11,867 bases of DNA from Sphingomonadaceae bacterium (GTDB lineage: Bacteria; Pseudomonadota; Alphaproteobacteria; Sphingomonadales; Sphingomonadaceae), in assembly GCA_947442095.1 (NCBI GenBank), contig CANEVG010000072.1:1-11867 (forward strand), in the 5' to 3' direction. The notes under the pieces are model-generated. The model ran no database searches. It was not told where the DNA came from and saw only the letters and a program-made list of their open reading frames with translations. Made by a program: the position numbers and the translations under genes. Each line of letters begins with the position of its first letter. The stretch's first letter is position 1. Shown here piece by piece: positions 6,180 to 11,867 of this stretch.

Positions 6180-7306
6180 TGCTGGATCCGAGGGACGCGC
6201 AGGACTTGGCGCAGATCATCACCGATGCAGGCGCGCGAGGCACCCCGCTGGAATTGCGCGGCGGCGGCACCAAGGCCGATTTCGGCGCACCGCGTGAAGC
6301 CGAAGTGGTCTCGCTCACGGCGCTGACCGGCGTGGTGGACTACGACCCGGCCGAACTCGTGCTCACCGTGCGCCCCGGCACCCCGCTGGCCGATGTGCAG
6401 GCGCTGGTGGCGGCCGAGGGCCAGATGCTCGCCTTCGAACCCTATGGCGCACCCGGCGCGACCATCGGCGGCGCGATCGCCGCTGCCGTTGCCGGGTCGC
6501 GCCGCGTGACGGCGGGCAGCGCGCGCGATCACCTGCTGGGCTTCACTGCCATCTCCGGGCGCGGAGAGAGTTTCGTGGCGGGCGCCAAGGTCGTGAAAAA
6601 CGTCACCGGATATGATCTGCCCAAGCTCATGGCGGGTTCCTGGGGCCGCCTTGGCGCGATGACCGAACTAACGCTCAAGGTCCTTCCCGCCCCGCGCTGC
6701 ACCGTCACGCTGATGGCCGAGGGCCTCATGGCAGAGGCCGCGCACGCACTGATGGCCGCGGCGCTGGGCAGCAACGCCGATGTGTCTGCCGCGGCTCACC
6801 TCGCGCATGGGATCACGCTGCTGCGCGTTGCGGGTTTCGCGCCATCGGTGGAATACCGCTGTAATGCGCTGCCCAAACTGATGACCGCGCATGGCACCTT
6901 CAGCCGCCTCGATGGAGCCGAAGCTGCGCCTTTGTGGCACGAAGCAATGACCGGCAATGCGCTTCATGGTGCAATCCGCTGGCGCGTCCATCTGCCCCCG
7001 CGCCGCGCACCCGAACTCGTCGCCCGGTTCGGCACGCAGTGGGCGATGGACTGGGGCGGCGGGCAGGTCTGGATCGCACTGGATGACACCGGCACCGCGC
7101 TACGCGAAGCCGCCGCCGCGCTAGGCGGGGAAGCCGTCCTGATGCAGGCCCCGCCCGAAATGCGTACCCGCGTTCCCGCCTTCCAACCCCGCGCGCCCGG
7201 CGTCATGGCGCTGGAAGCGCGCGTGCGGCGCGCCTTCGATCCCCTTGGCGTCTTCGCTACGGCCCGTTTTGCGGAGGATGCGCATGCAGACCAGCTTCCC
7301 GCCTGA
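6179..7306 (+). CDS. glcE: glycolate dehydrogenase, FAD-binding subunit GlcE
   Basis: Second flavin-binding subunit of GlcDEF, homologous to the N-terminal half of GlcD. It has 375 residues, a little longer than E. coli GlcE (about 350). The PCMH-type FAD domain is visible as LELRGGGTKADFG (24-36), LTVRPGTPLADVQALVAAEGQ (62-82), PYGAPGATIGGAIAAA (88-103), SARDHLLGF and the GlcE hallmark GAKVVKNVTGYDLPKLMAGS (135-154). The rest is a poorly conserved C-terminal domain ending near RRAFDPLGVF. The open frame extends upstream into glcD, but ATG 6179, overlapping the glcD TGA (TGATG), gives the family N-terminus and implies translational coupling. The next gene, glcF, starts 23 bp inside its 3' end. 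It is needed for activity in E. coli, although GlcD carries the catalytic domain. Confidence 0.93.
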   Translation: MLDPRDAQDLAQIITDAGARGTPLELRGGGTKADFGAPREAEVVSLTALTGVVDYDPAELVLTVRPGTPLADVQALVAAEGQMLAFEPYGAPGATIGGAIAAAVAGSRRVTAGSARDHLLGFTAISGRGESFVAGAKVVKNVTGYDLPKLMAGSWGRLGAMTELTLKVLPAPRCTVTLMAEGLMAEAAHALMAAALGSNADVSAAAHLAHGITLLRVAGFAPSVEYRCNALPKLMTAHGTFSRLDGAEAAPLWHEAMTGNALHGAIRWRVHLPPRRAPELVARFGTQWAMDWGGGQVWIALDDTGTALREAAAALGGEAVLMQAPPEMRTRVPAFQPRAPGVMALEARVRRAFDPLGVFATARFAEDAHADQLPA

Positions 7307-8570
7307 AGCGCTCGCCGATCCCGCCATGCGCGCCTCGGAAGCGGTGATCCGCACCTGCGTCCACTGCGGCTTCTGCACCGCCACTTGCCCGACGTATGTG
7401 CTGCTTGGAGATGAAAACGATTCCCCGCGCGGCCGCATCTATCTGATGAAGGACATGCTGGAGAACCAGCGCAAGCCCAGCGCTGAAGTTGTCAAGCATA
7501 TCGACCGCTGCCTCTCGTGCCTTGCCTGCATGACCACGTGTCCCTCGGGCGTGAACTACATGCACCTCGTCGATCACGCGCGCGCCTATATCAACGAGAC
7601 GTACACCCGCCCGCGCAGCGAACGCTGGACCCGCCGCCTGCTGGCCTTCGTGCTGCCCCACAGCGAACGCTTCCGCTGGGCGCTGACGTTCGCGCCGCTC
7701 GCCAAACCACTCCGCCCCCTGCTGCGCAAGCTGCCCGCCACGCGCCCGCTCGCCGCGATGCTTGACATGGCACCCAGCCACATCCCCAATCCCACAAGCG
7801 CCCAGTCCACACGCATCTCCGGCGCCAAGGCCCGCGTGGCTCTCCTGCAAGGTTGCGCCGAACCTATCCTGAAACCCCAGTTCCGCGAGGCCACCGTGCG
7901 CCTGCTGAACCGCATCGGCCACGACGTGATCTTCGCCCCCGGCGAAGGCTGCTGCGGCGCACTGGTCCACCATCTGGGGCGCGGGGCCGATGCCAAGGCC
8001 GCCGCTCGCCGCAATGTCGATGCGTGGATGGCCGAAATCGAGGGAGCAGGTCTGGCCGCAATCCTCGTCACCGCCTCAGGCTGCGGCACCACGATCAAGG
8101 ACTATGGCTTCCTGCTGCGCGAGGACCCGGACTACGCGACAAAAGCCGCTCGCGTCAGCGCGCTCGCCAAGGACGTGACCGAGTACCTGATCGAACTGGA
8201 CCTGCCCGCCAGTGCAGCAAACGATCTCACTGTCGCCTATCACCCCGCCTGCTCGCTCCAGCACGGCCAGAAAGTCACCGACGCGCCAAAGCGCTTGCTC
8301 ACCAATGCGGGTTATAGAGTCCGCACCCCCGCCGAAGCGCACTTGTGCTGCGGATCGGCGGGTACTTACAACATCCTGCAAAGCAAGATCGCCAGCGAGC
8401 TCGGCACGCGCAAGGCGGCGCATCTGGATGCCCTTGAGGCCGACGTGATCGCCACCGGCAACGTGGGCTGCGCCACCCAGATTGCCCGCTTTTCTGGCGT
8501 TCCTGTGGTCCATACCGTAGAACTGCTCGATTGGGCGACAGGCGGCCCAAAACCTGCCGCGCTCGGATAA
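7284..8570 (+). CDS. glcF: glycolate dehydrogenase, iron-sulfur subunit GlcF
   Basis: Electron-transfer subunit of GlcDEF, passing electrons from the flavin subunits to membrane quinone. It has 428 residues. Two 4Fe-4S ferredoxin motifs lie near the N-terminus: CVHCGFCTATCP (Cys25, 28, 31, 35) and CLSCLACMTTCP (Cys76, 79, 82, 86). Two CCG domains follow, with EGCCGALVHH and HLCCGSAGTYN, as in heterodisulfide-reductase-type subunits. The start MQTSFPPEAL resembles E. coli GlcF (MQTQLTEE). ATG 7284 has a strong GGAGGA at 7273-7278, inside the end of glcE. The open frame upstream to 7245 lies within glcE and is not needed. Overlap with glcE is 23 bp. The TAA is followed by a 26-bp gap to the short-chain dehydrogenase. 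All eight ferredoxin cysteines are present, so the gene looks intact. Confidence 0.95.
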   Translation: MQTSFPPEALADPAMRASEAVIRTCVHCGFCTATCPTYVLLGDENDSPRGRIYLMKDMLENQRKPSAEVVKHIDRCLSCLACMTTCPSGVNYMHLVDHARAYINETYTRPRSERWTRRLLAFVLPHSERFRWALTFAPLAKPLRPLLRKLPATRPLAAMLDMAPSHIPNPTSAQSTRISGAKARVALLQGCAEPILKPQFREATVRLLNRIGHDVIFAPGEGCCGALVHHLGRGADAKAAARRNVDAWMAEIEGAGLAAILVTASGCGTTIKDYGFLLREDPDYATKAARVSALAKDVTEYLIELDLPASAANDLTVAYHPACSLQHGQKVTDAPKRLLTNAGYRVRTPAEAHLCCGSAGTYNILQSKIASELGTRKAAHLDALEADVIATGNVGCATQIARFSGVPVVHTVELLDWATGGPKPAALG

Positions 8571-8596
8571 ACAAACGTCCTTGGGAGAGGAACCGC

Positions 8597-9334
8597 ATGA
8601 TTGATGACACCGATTTCACCGGCAAACAGGTGCTGGTGGTGGGCGGATCCAGCGGCATCGGCAATGGCATCGCGCAGGCCTTCCGCGCGCGCGGCGCGGC
8701 TGTCCATGTGTGGGGCACGCGCGCCAGTGCAGCAGACTACGATCCGGCGGAGGGCTCCGATCTCACCGGCCTCGGCTACACCTCAGTCGATGTCGGTGAT
8801 CCCGCCGCCGTGGCCGCAGCGCCGCTGCCTTTCGCCAGCCTCGATGTGTTCGTACAGTGCCAGGGCACCGTGGTCTACAAGCGCGGCGAGTTCGAGCAGG
8901 CAGGCTGGGACAAGGTCATGGCGGTCAATCTCGATAGTCTGATGAACTGCGCGCGGCGGTTCAAGCCGCAATTGCTGGAAGCGCAGGGCAGCCTGATCAT
9001 CGTAAGCTCGGTCGCGGGTTTCGGCGCAAATGTCGGCAATCCGGCGTATGCCGCATCGAAGGCAGGGGCGGTCAGCCTTACCCGCACGCTCGGCAATGCC
9101 TGGGCGGGAGAGGGCATTCGGGTGAACGGGATCGCTCCTGGTCTTGTCGATACCAAGCTCACCAAAGTTACCACCCTGCATCCCGAACGCCTCGCCGGGT
9201 CGATCGCGCGCATTCCGCAGCGCCGCCTCGGCACCCCGGCAGATATGGCAGGCGCGGTCCTGTTCCTTGCCTCGCCGCTCGCCGCCTATGTCACCGGGCA
9301 GACTCTGATTGTCGATGGAGGGCTCACGCTGTGA
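8597..9334 (+). CDS. short-chain dehydrogenase/reductase (SDR), substrate unknown
   Basis: Classical SDR, 245 residues, an NAD(P)-dependent oxidoreductase of hydroxyl or carbonyl groups. The cofactor loop GGSSGIG is at 16-22. The catalytic set is Asn111 (AVNLDS), Ser138 (IIVSSVAG), Tyr151 and Lys155 (PAYAASKAG), followed by RVNGIAPGLVDT and the C-terminal GQTLIVDGGLTL. The usual NNAG stretch after beta-4 is replaced by QCQG (87-90), which is unusual but not known to be inactivating. Asp66 in SVDVGD is the conserved adenine-contacting Asp. Whether it prefers NAD or NADP is unclear (WGTRAS after beta-2 may favour NADP). ATG 8597 follows GGGAGAGGAA at 8583-8592. It lies 26 bp after glcF and its TGA overlaps the GTG start of the next dehydrogenase, so it is very likely co-transcribed with glcDEF. 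A role in producing or recycling a hydroxyacid precursor is inference. Confidence 0.88.
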   Translation: MIDDTDFTGKQVLVVGGSSGIGNGIAQAFRARGAAVHVWGTRASAADYDPAEGSDLTGLGYTSVDVGDPAAVAAAPLPFASLDVFVQCQGTVVYKRGEFEQAGWDKVMAVNLDSLMNCARRFKPQLLEAQGSLIIVSSVAGFGANVGNPAYAASKAGAVSLTRTLGNAWAGEGIRVNGIAPGLVDTKLTKVTTLHPERLAGSIARIPQRRLGTPADMAGAVLFLASPLAAYVTGQTLIVDGGLTL

Positions 9335-10371
9335 AGGCGCTCCGCTACTACGGTGTGCGCGATGTGCGCTATGAAACCATGGACGATCCCGCGCCCCAGT
9401 CGCTCGCTGATGCCGTGGTGCGCGTCACCGCCTGCTCGATCTGCGGGTCAGACCTCCACATCTACCACGGCCACGGCTTCTCGGAGGACAAGGGCTTCTG
9501 CGTCGGCCACGAAGCGGTGGGCGAAGTCGTCGAAGTCGGCAGCGGCGTTCAGCGGCACAAGGTAGGCGATCTCGTGATGCTCCCTGCCGCGGTTGGCTGC
9601 GGGCGCTGCCGTTCGTGCCTTGCGGGCGTGGTCCATACCTGCGAATTCAACATGAGCGCCTGCTACGGCCTCTCCGCCCGCCTGCAAGGCTCGCAGGCTG
9701 AAGCGGTGCGCGTGCCGGCCGCAGACATGAACGCCGTCCCCATCCGCGAAGGCGTGAGCGAAGAACAGGCGCTGATGATGACCGACGCGCTCGCCACCGC
9801 ATGGTTCGGCGCGCGGCAGGCCGATATCTGCCCCGGCAGTTCGGTCGCGGTGATCGGCCTTGGCCCCATCGGCCTGATGGCGGTCGAAAGCGCCTATGTC
9901 ATGGGCGCGCATGTGGTCTACGCAATCGATCCGATCACCGAACGCCGTGCGATGGCGGAAGCGTCCGGCGCGATAACGCTCCACCCGGACGAGGCACTGG
10001 AGCGCATTAAAGCAGATACCAAGGGCCGCAAGCTCGACTGTATTGTCGAAGTCGTCGGCAGTGACGCGACGGTCGATTTCGCGCTGCGGCTGGTGCGCCC
10101 GCGCGGAACCGTCTCGGTCATCGGCGTCCAGCAATCGCGCCGCTTCGCCTTTCCGCTGGAACGCGCGTTTGCTGCGGGCCTCACCTTCCGCATCGGCACC
10201 TGCTCGGTGCCCGAGGAGCTGCCCGCGCTGTTCCCGCTCGTCCAGTCCGGCCGCCTCAAACCCGAACGCACGATCACCCACCGTATGCCGCTCAGCGCAG
10301 GCGCGGAGGCCTACCGCCTGTTCGAAGCGCGGGAAGCGGGGGCGCTCAAGATGGTGCTGACGCCGGACTGA
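9331..10371 (+). CDS. zinc-dependent medium-chain alcohol dehydrogenase, substrate unknown
   Basis: Cytosolic NAD-dependent MDR alcohol/polyol dehydrogenase, 346 residues. The GroES-like domain carries catalytic-zinc ligands Cys38 (ICGSD) and His60-Glu61 (VGHEAVGEV). The structural-zinc lobe has the four cysteines 90, 93, 96 and 104 (GCGRCRSCLAGVVHTC). The Rossmann domain shows VAVIGLGPIGLMA (172-184), and an acidic Asp200 at the end of beta-2 (YAIDP) points to NAD rather than NADP. It resembles sorbitol/threonine/formaldehyde-type dehydrogenases, which does not fix the substrate. The start is GTG 9331 in a GTGA overlap with the SDR stop, with GGAGGG at 9317-9322. It is the last gene of the glcDEF operon. 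Its 3' end overlaps the lldD 3' end by 26 bp on the opposite strand. A diol or hydroxyaldehyde feeding glycolate or lactate is plausible but unproven. Confidence 0.88.
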   Translation: MKALRYYGVRDVRYETMDDPAPQSLADAVVRVTACSICGSDLHIYHGHGFSEDKGFCVGHEAVGEVVEVGSGVQRHKVGDLVMLPAAVGCGRCRSCLAGVVHTCEFNMSACYGLSARLQGSQAEAVRVPAADMNAVPIREGVSEEQALMMTDALATAWFGARQADICPGSSVAVIGLGPIGLMAVESAYVMGAHVVYAIDPITERRAMAEASGAITLHPDEALERIKADTKGRKLDCIVEVVGSDATVDFALRLVRPRGTVSVIGVQQSRRFAFPLERAFAAGLTFRIGTCSVPEELPALFPLVQSGRLKPERTITHRMPLSAGAEAYRLFEAREAGALKMVLTPD

Positions 10372-11512
10372 ATGGCGCAAGATTGTCCCGCCCGATCTGG
10401 TTGATCCGCGTCACGCCCGTCAGCGCCATGGCCACGCGTATCTCCGCTTCGATCAGCCCCAGCATTTTCGAAACCCCCGCCTCGCCGCCCGCCGCCAGCG
10501 CAAAGGCCCAGGCGCGGCCCAGCAGCACGCCCTTCGCGCCCAGCGCCAACAGGCGCACCACATCGAGGCCAGACCGCACCCCGCCATCGGCCATCACGGT
10601 CAGCTGCTCGCCCACGGCATCGGCAATCGGCGGCAGCGCGCGCGCGGTGGAAAGGACCCCGTCCAGCTGGCGCCCGCCGTGGTTGGACACGATAAGGCCG
10701 TCTGCGCCCAAGGCCGCGGCTGCCTTCGCGTCTTCAGGGTCAAGAATGCCCTTGAGGATCAGCGGCCCGCGCCATTCGCTGCGAATGAAGTCCAGATCGC
10801 GCCAGGTGACTGCGGAATCGAAATTCTCGCGCATCCACGCGAAGAAGTCGTTGAGCCCGGTCTGCCCCTTCAGCGCAGGCGCAATGTTGCCAAGGTGGTG
10901 CGGACGGCCCCAGAGCCCGACGTCCCACGCCCAGCCCGGACGCTGCATGGCCTGCGCGGTGCGCCAAACATCGCCCTTGAGCCCCGGCGCGCCCGTCACA
11001 CCGCTGCGCACATCGCGGTAGCGGCTGCCCGGCACCGGCATGTCCACGGTAAACACCAACGCACTGCACTCGGCCGCCACCGCCTGCGCCAGCAGTTCGC
11101 GCATGAAGCCTCGGTCTCGGATCATGTAGAGCTGGAACCAGAACGGCCGCTGCGCTGCCGCCGCCACTTCGTTTAAGGGGCAGGCCGAAACGGTCGAGAG
11201 CGTGAACGGCACTCCCGCCTTTTCCGCGGCGCGCACGGCCTGCGTTTCGCCGCGCCGGGCGTTCAGCCCCGCAAGGCCAATGGGCGCAAGCGCCACCGGC
11301 ATGGCCTGCTTCGCGCCAAACAGTTCGGTGGAAAGATCAATCTGCGAAACATCGCGCAGCACGCGCTGGCGCAGTGCGATCCCGGCGAGATCATCGACAT
11401 TCCGCCGCAAGGTCGTTTCGCTGTAGGAGCCGCCGTCGATATATTCGAAAAGGAAGCGCGGCAGGCGGCGGCGCGCGGCTTCGCGAAAGTCCGCGATATT
11501 GGCGATGATCAT
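10346..11512 (-). CDS. lldD: FMN-dependent L-lactate dehydrogenase (respiratory)
   Basis: Oxidises L-lactate to pyruvate at the inner membrane and donates electrons to the respiratory chain. It has 388 residues with the FMN alpha-hydroxyacid dehydrogenase barrel. Expected residues are Tyr24 (FEYIDGGSYSE), PVALAPIGLAGL (72-83), Tyr129 (FQLYMIRDRGFM), Asp157 (VFTVDMPVPGSRYRD), Lys254 (LKGILDPEDA), catalytic His278 and Arg281 (SNHGGRQLDG), and the phosphate loop ADGGVRSG/LLGRAW. The whole length follows E. coli LldD, including RPFWFQLY and WAWDVGLWGRPHHLGN, which makes glycolate oxidase or mandelate dehydrogenase less likely. ATG 11512 has GGAGA about 7 nt upstream. It is convergent with, and overlaps by 26 bp, the zinc alcohol dehydrogenase. 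No lldR regulator or lldP permease lies beside it in this window. Confidence 0.95.
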   Translation of the reverse strand: MIIANIADFREAARRRLPRFLFEYIDGGSYSETTLRRNVDDLAGIALRQRVLRDVSQIDLSTELFGAKQAMPVALAPIGLAGLNARRGETQAVRAAEKAGVPFTLSTVSACPLNEVAAAAQRPFWFQLYMIRDRGFMRELLAQAVAAECSALVFTVDMPVPGSRYRDVRSGVTGAPGLKGDVWRTAQAMQRPGWAWDVGLWGRPHHLGNIAPALKGQTGLNDFFAWMRENFDSAVTWRDLDFIRSEWRGPLILKGILDPEDAKAAAALGADGLIVSNHGGRQLDGVLSTARALPPIADAVGEQLTVMADGGVRSGLDVVRLLALGAKGVLLGRAWAFALAAGGEAGVSKMLGLIEAEIRVAMALTGVTRINQIGRDNLAPFSPASAPS

Positions 11513-11548
11513 GCTGCGGTCTCCAAAGCGCTGCGCCAGCCCAAGCGG

Positions 11549-11783
11549 CAGCCTGAAAAGCTACCGGCCAGCGGCTTCACCTGGCGCAATTGCGCAGGCG
11601 ATGCCAGAGCCGGATCGACGAGCCGCAGCGCGCCAACCGAAGCGTCGTTCGTGCCATCCGCCACTAGCGCGGCATAAAGGCAAGCGGAGGCGCGCCGCCG
11701 CCTAAGGCTACACCCTAGTCAGCGGTTGACAAGCGGCCGCGTCATCGCGCCCAATAGCCGCTTGGAGAGACAGCCTGAAAAGC
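11549..11783 (+). repeat. 13-bp direct repeat bracketing the lldD/isomerase spacer
   Basis: CAGCCTGAAAAGC occurs exactly at 11549-11561 and 11771-11783, 222 bp apart start to start. Each copy is preceded by an octamer that is the inverse of the other: CCAAGCGG (11541-11548) directly before the first, CCGCTTGG (11758-11765) five bases before the second. The copies lie 36 bp from the lldD start and 10 bp from the isomerase start. The function is unknown; it could be paired protein sites or a relic of duplication. Confidence 0.5.
11584..11595. promoter_or_regulatory. perfect 12-bp palindrome upstream of lldD, possible operator
   Basis: GCGCAATTGCGC is a perfect dyad about 72 bp before the lldD start, with nearly symmetric CCT and AGG just outside. 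The distance to the start codon is almost the same as that of the palindrome ahead of glcD, and both contain TTGCGCA. It lies inside a short minus-strand open frame, so it may be coding or chance. No regulator gene is in view. Confidence 0.25.
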
Positions 11784-11793
11784 GATCCGAGCG

Positions 11794-11867
11794 ATGACCA
11801 GCACACCCCAGTTCCTCTTCGATTTCGGCAGCCCCGCGAGCTATCTCGCGTGGAAGCGCCTGCCTGA
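11794..11867 (+). CDS. 2-hydroxychromene-2-carboxylate isomerase-like protein (5' end only)
   Basis: Only the first 24 codons are in the window: MTSTPQFLFDFGSPASYLAW then KRLP, running off the right edge. The F-x-FDFGSP-x-(A/S)YL start is characteristic of the DsbA-like/GST-kappa family that includes 2-hydroxychromene-2-carboxylate isomerase, a glutathione-dependent enzyme of naphthalene-type aromatic breakdown. Ser13 is in the place of the glutathione-activating serine. The same fold is also found in general DsbA-family oxidoreductases, so the exact reaction is open. ATG 11794 is the only start: an in-frame TGA at 11776-11778 precedes it. No good ribosome site lies at normal distance; GGAGAGA (11764-11770) is 23 bases away. 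Confidence 0.65.
   Translation, partial: MTSTPQFLFDFGSPASYLAWKRLP

Larger units (their letters stand above)
11513..11793. other. divergent control region between lldD and the isomerase gene
   Basis: 281 bp without a confident gene. It should hold the promoters of lldD (leftward) and of the isomerase (rightward). It contains a perfect 12-bp palindrome (11584-11595), two copies of CAGCCTGAAAAGC (11549-11561 and 11771-11783) and a minus-strand 51-codon open frame from GTG 11664 to a TGA that overlaps the lldD ATG. A TTGACA hexamer lies at 11726-11731, but no convincing -10 follows at 16-18 bp, so I do not call a promoter position. Confidence 0.6.

Noticed and set aside
11726..11754. TTGACA as a -35 box for the right-edge isomerase gene
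   Set aside because: No TATAAT-like hexamer at 16-18 bp; the nearest A/T-containing stretch (CAATAG) is 20 bp away and weak.

Overview
The window is a GC-rich, tightly packed chromosomal stretch. Codon third positions are strongly G/C, gene order is compact, and the proteins closely resemble alphaproteobacterial families. I infer a sphingomonad-type alphaproteobacterium (Novosphingobium/Sphingobium/Erythrobacter-like). This rests on general character and on one intergenic palindrome of a kind common in that group, not on a marker gene. I see no rRNA, tRNA, CRISPR, phage gene or insertion sequence.

Left part (1-4471), housekeeping genes. On the minus strand lie a 3-mercaptopyruvate sulfurtransferase (sseA, 2572-3417), a small broken gene just downstream (2297-2530), an imperfect REP-like palindrome (2187-2264), cystathionine beta-lyase (metC, 887-2116) and a mechanosensitive channel of the MscS family that runs off the left edge (1-890) and starts inside the metC stop codon. 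Divergent from sseA is queF (3578-4027), the preQ0 reductase of queuosine biosynthesis. Convergent with queF is a small exported protein of unknown function (4052-4471).

Right part (4683-11512), hydroxyacid oxidation. A five-gene plus-strand operon encodes the three subunits of glycolate (D-2-hydroxyacid) dehydrogenase, glcD-glcE-glcF, followed 26 bases later by a short-chain dehydrogenase and a zinc-dependent medium-chain alcohol dehydrogenase. All junctions except glcF/SDR overlap. Facing this operon, and overlapping its last gene tail to tail by 26 bp, is lldD, the FMN-dependent L-lactate dehydrogenase. The locus can therefore oxidise both D- and L-configured 2-hydroxyacids (glycolate, D-lactate, L-lactate) to 2-oxoacids with electrons passed to the respiratory chain. 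The SDR and ADH presumably supply or interconvert a related hydroxylated substrate, but their substrate cannot be read from sequence. No glcC- or lldR-like regulator, lactate/glycolate permease or malate synthase is present here.

Right edge (11513-11867). A 281-bp divergent spacer carries a perfect 12-bp palindrome, a 13-bp direct repeat and a 51-codon open frame that ends on the lldD start. It is followed by the first 24 codons of a gene resembling 2-hydroxychromene-2-carboxylate isomerase (DsbA/GST-kappa fold).

Nothing here is clearly a new biological system. The items most worth a second look are the broken small gene downstream of sseA, the possible CTG start of glcD, the glcDEF-SDR-ADH/lldD gene set, and the repeats and palindromes in its two control regions.
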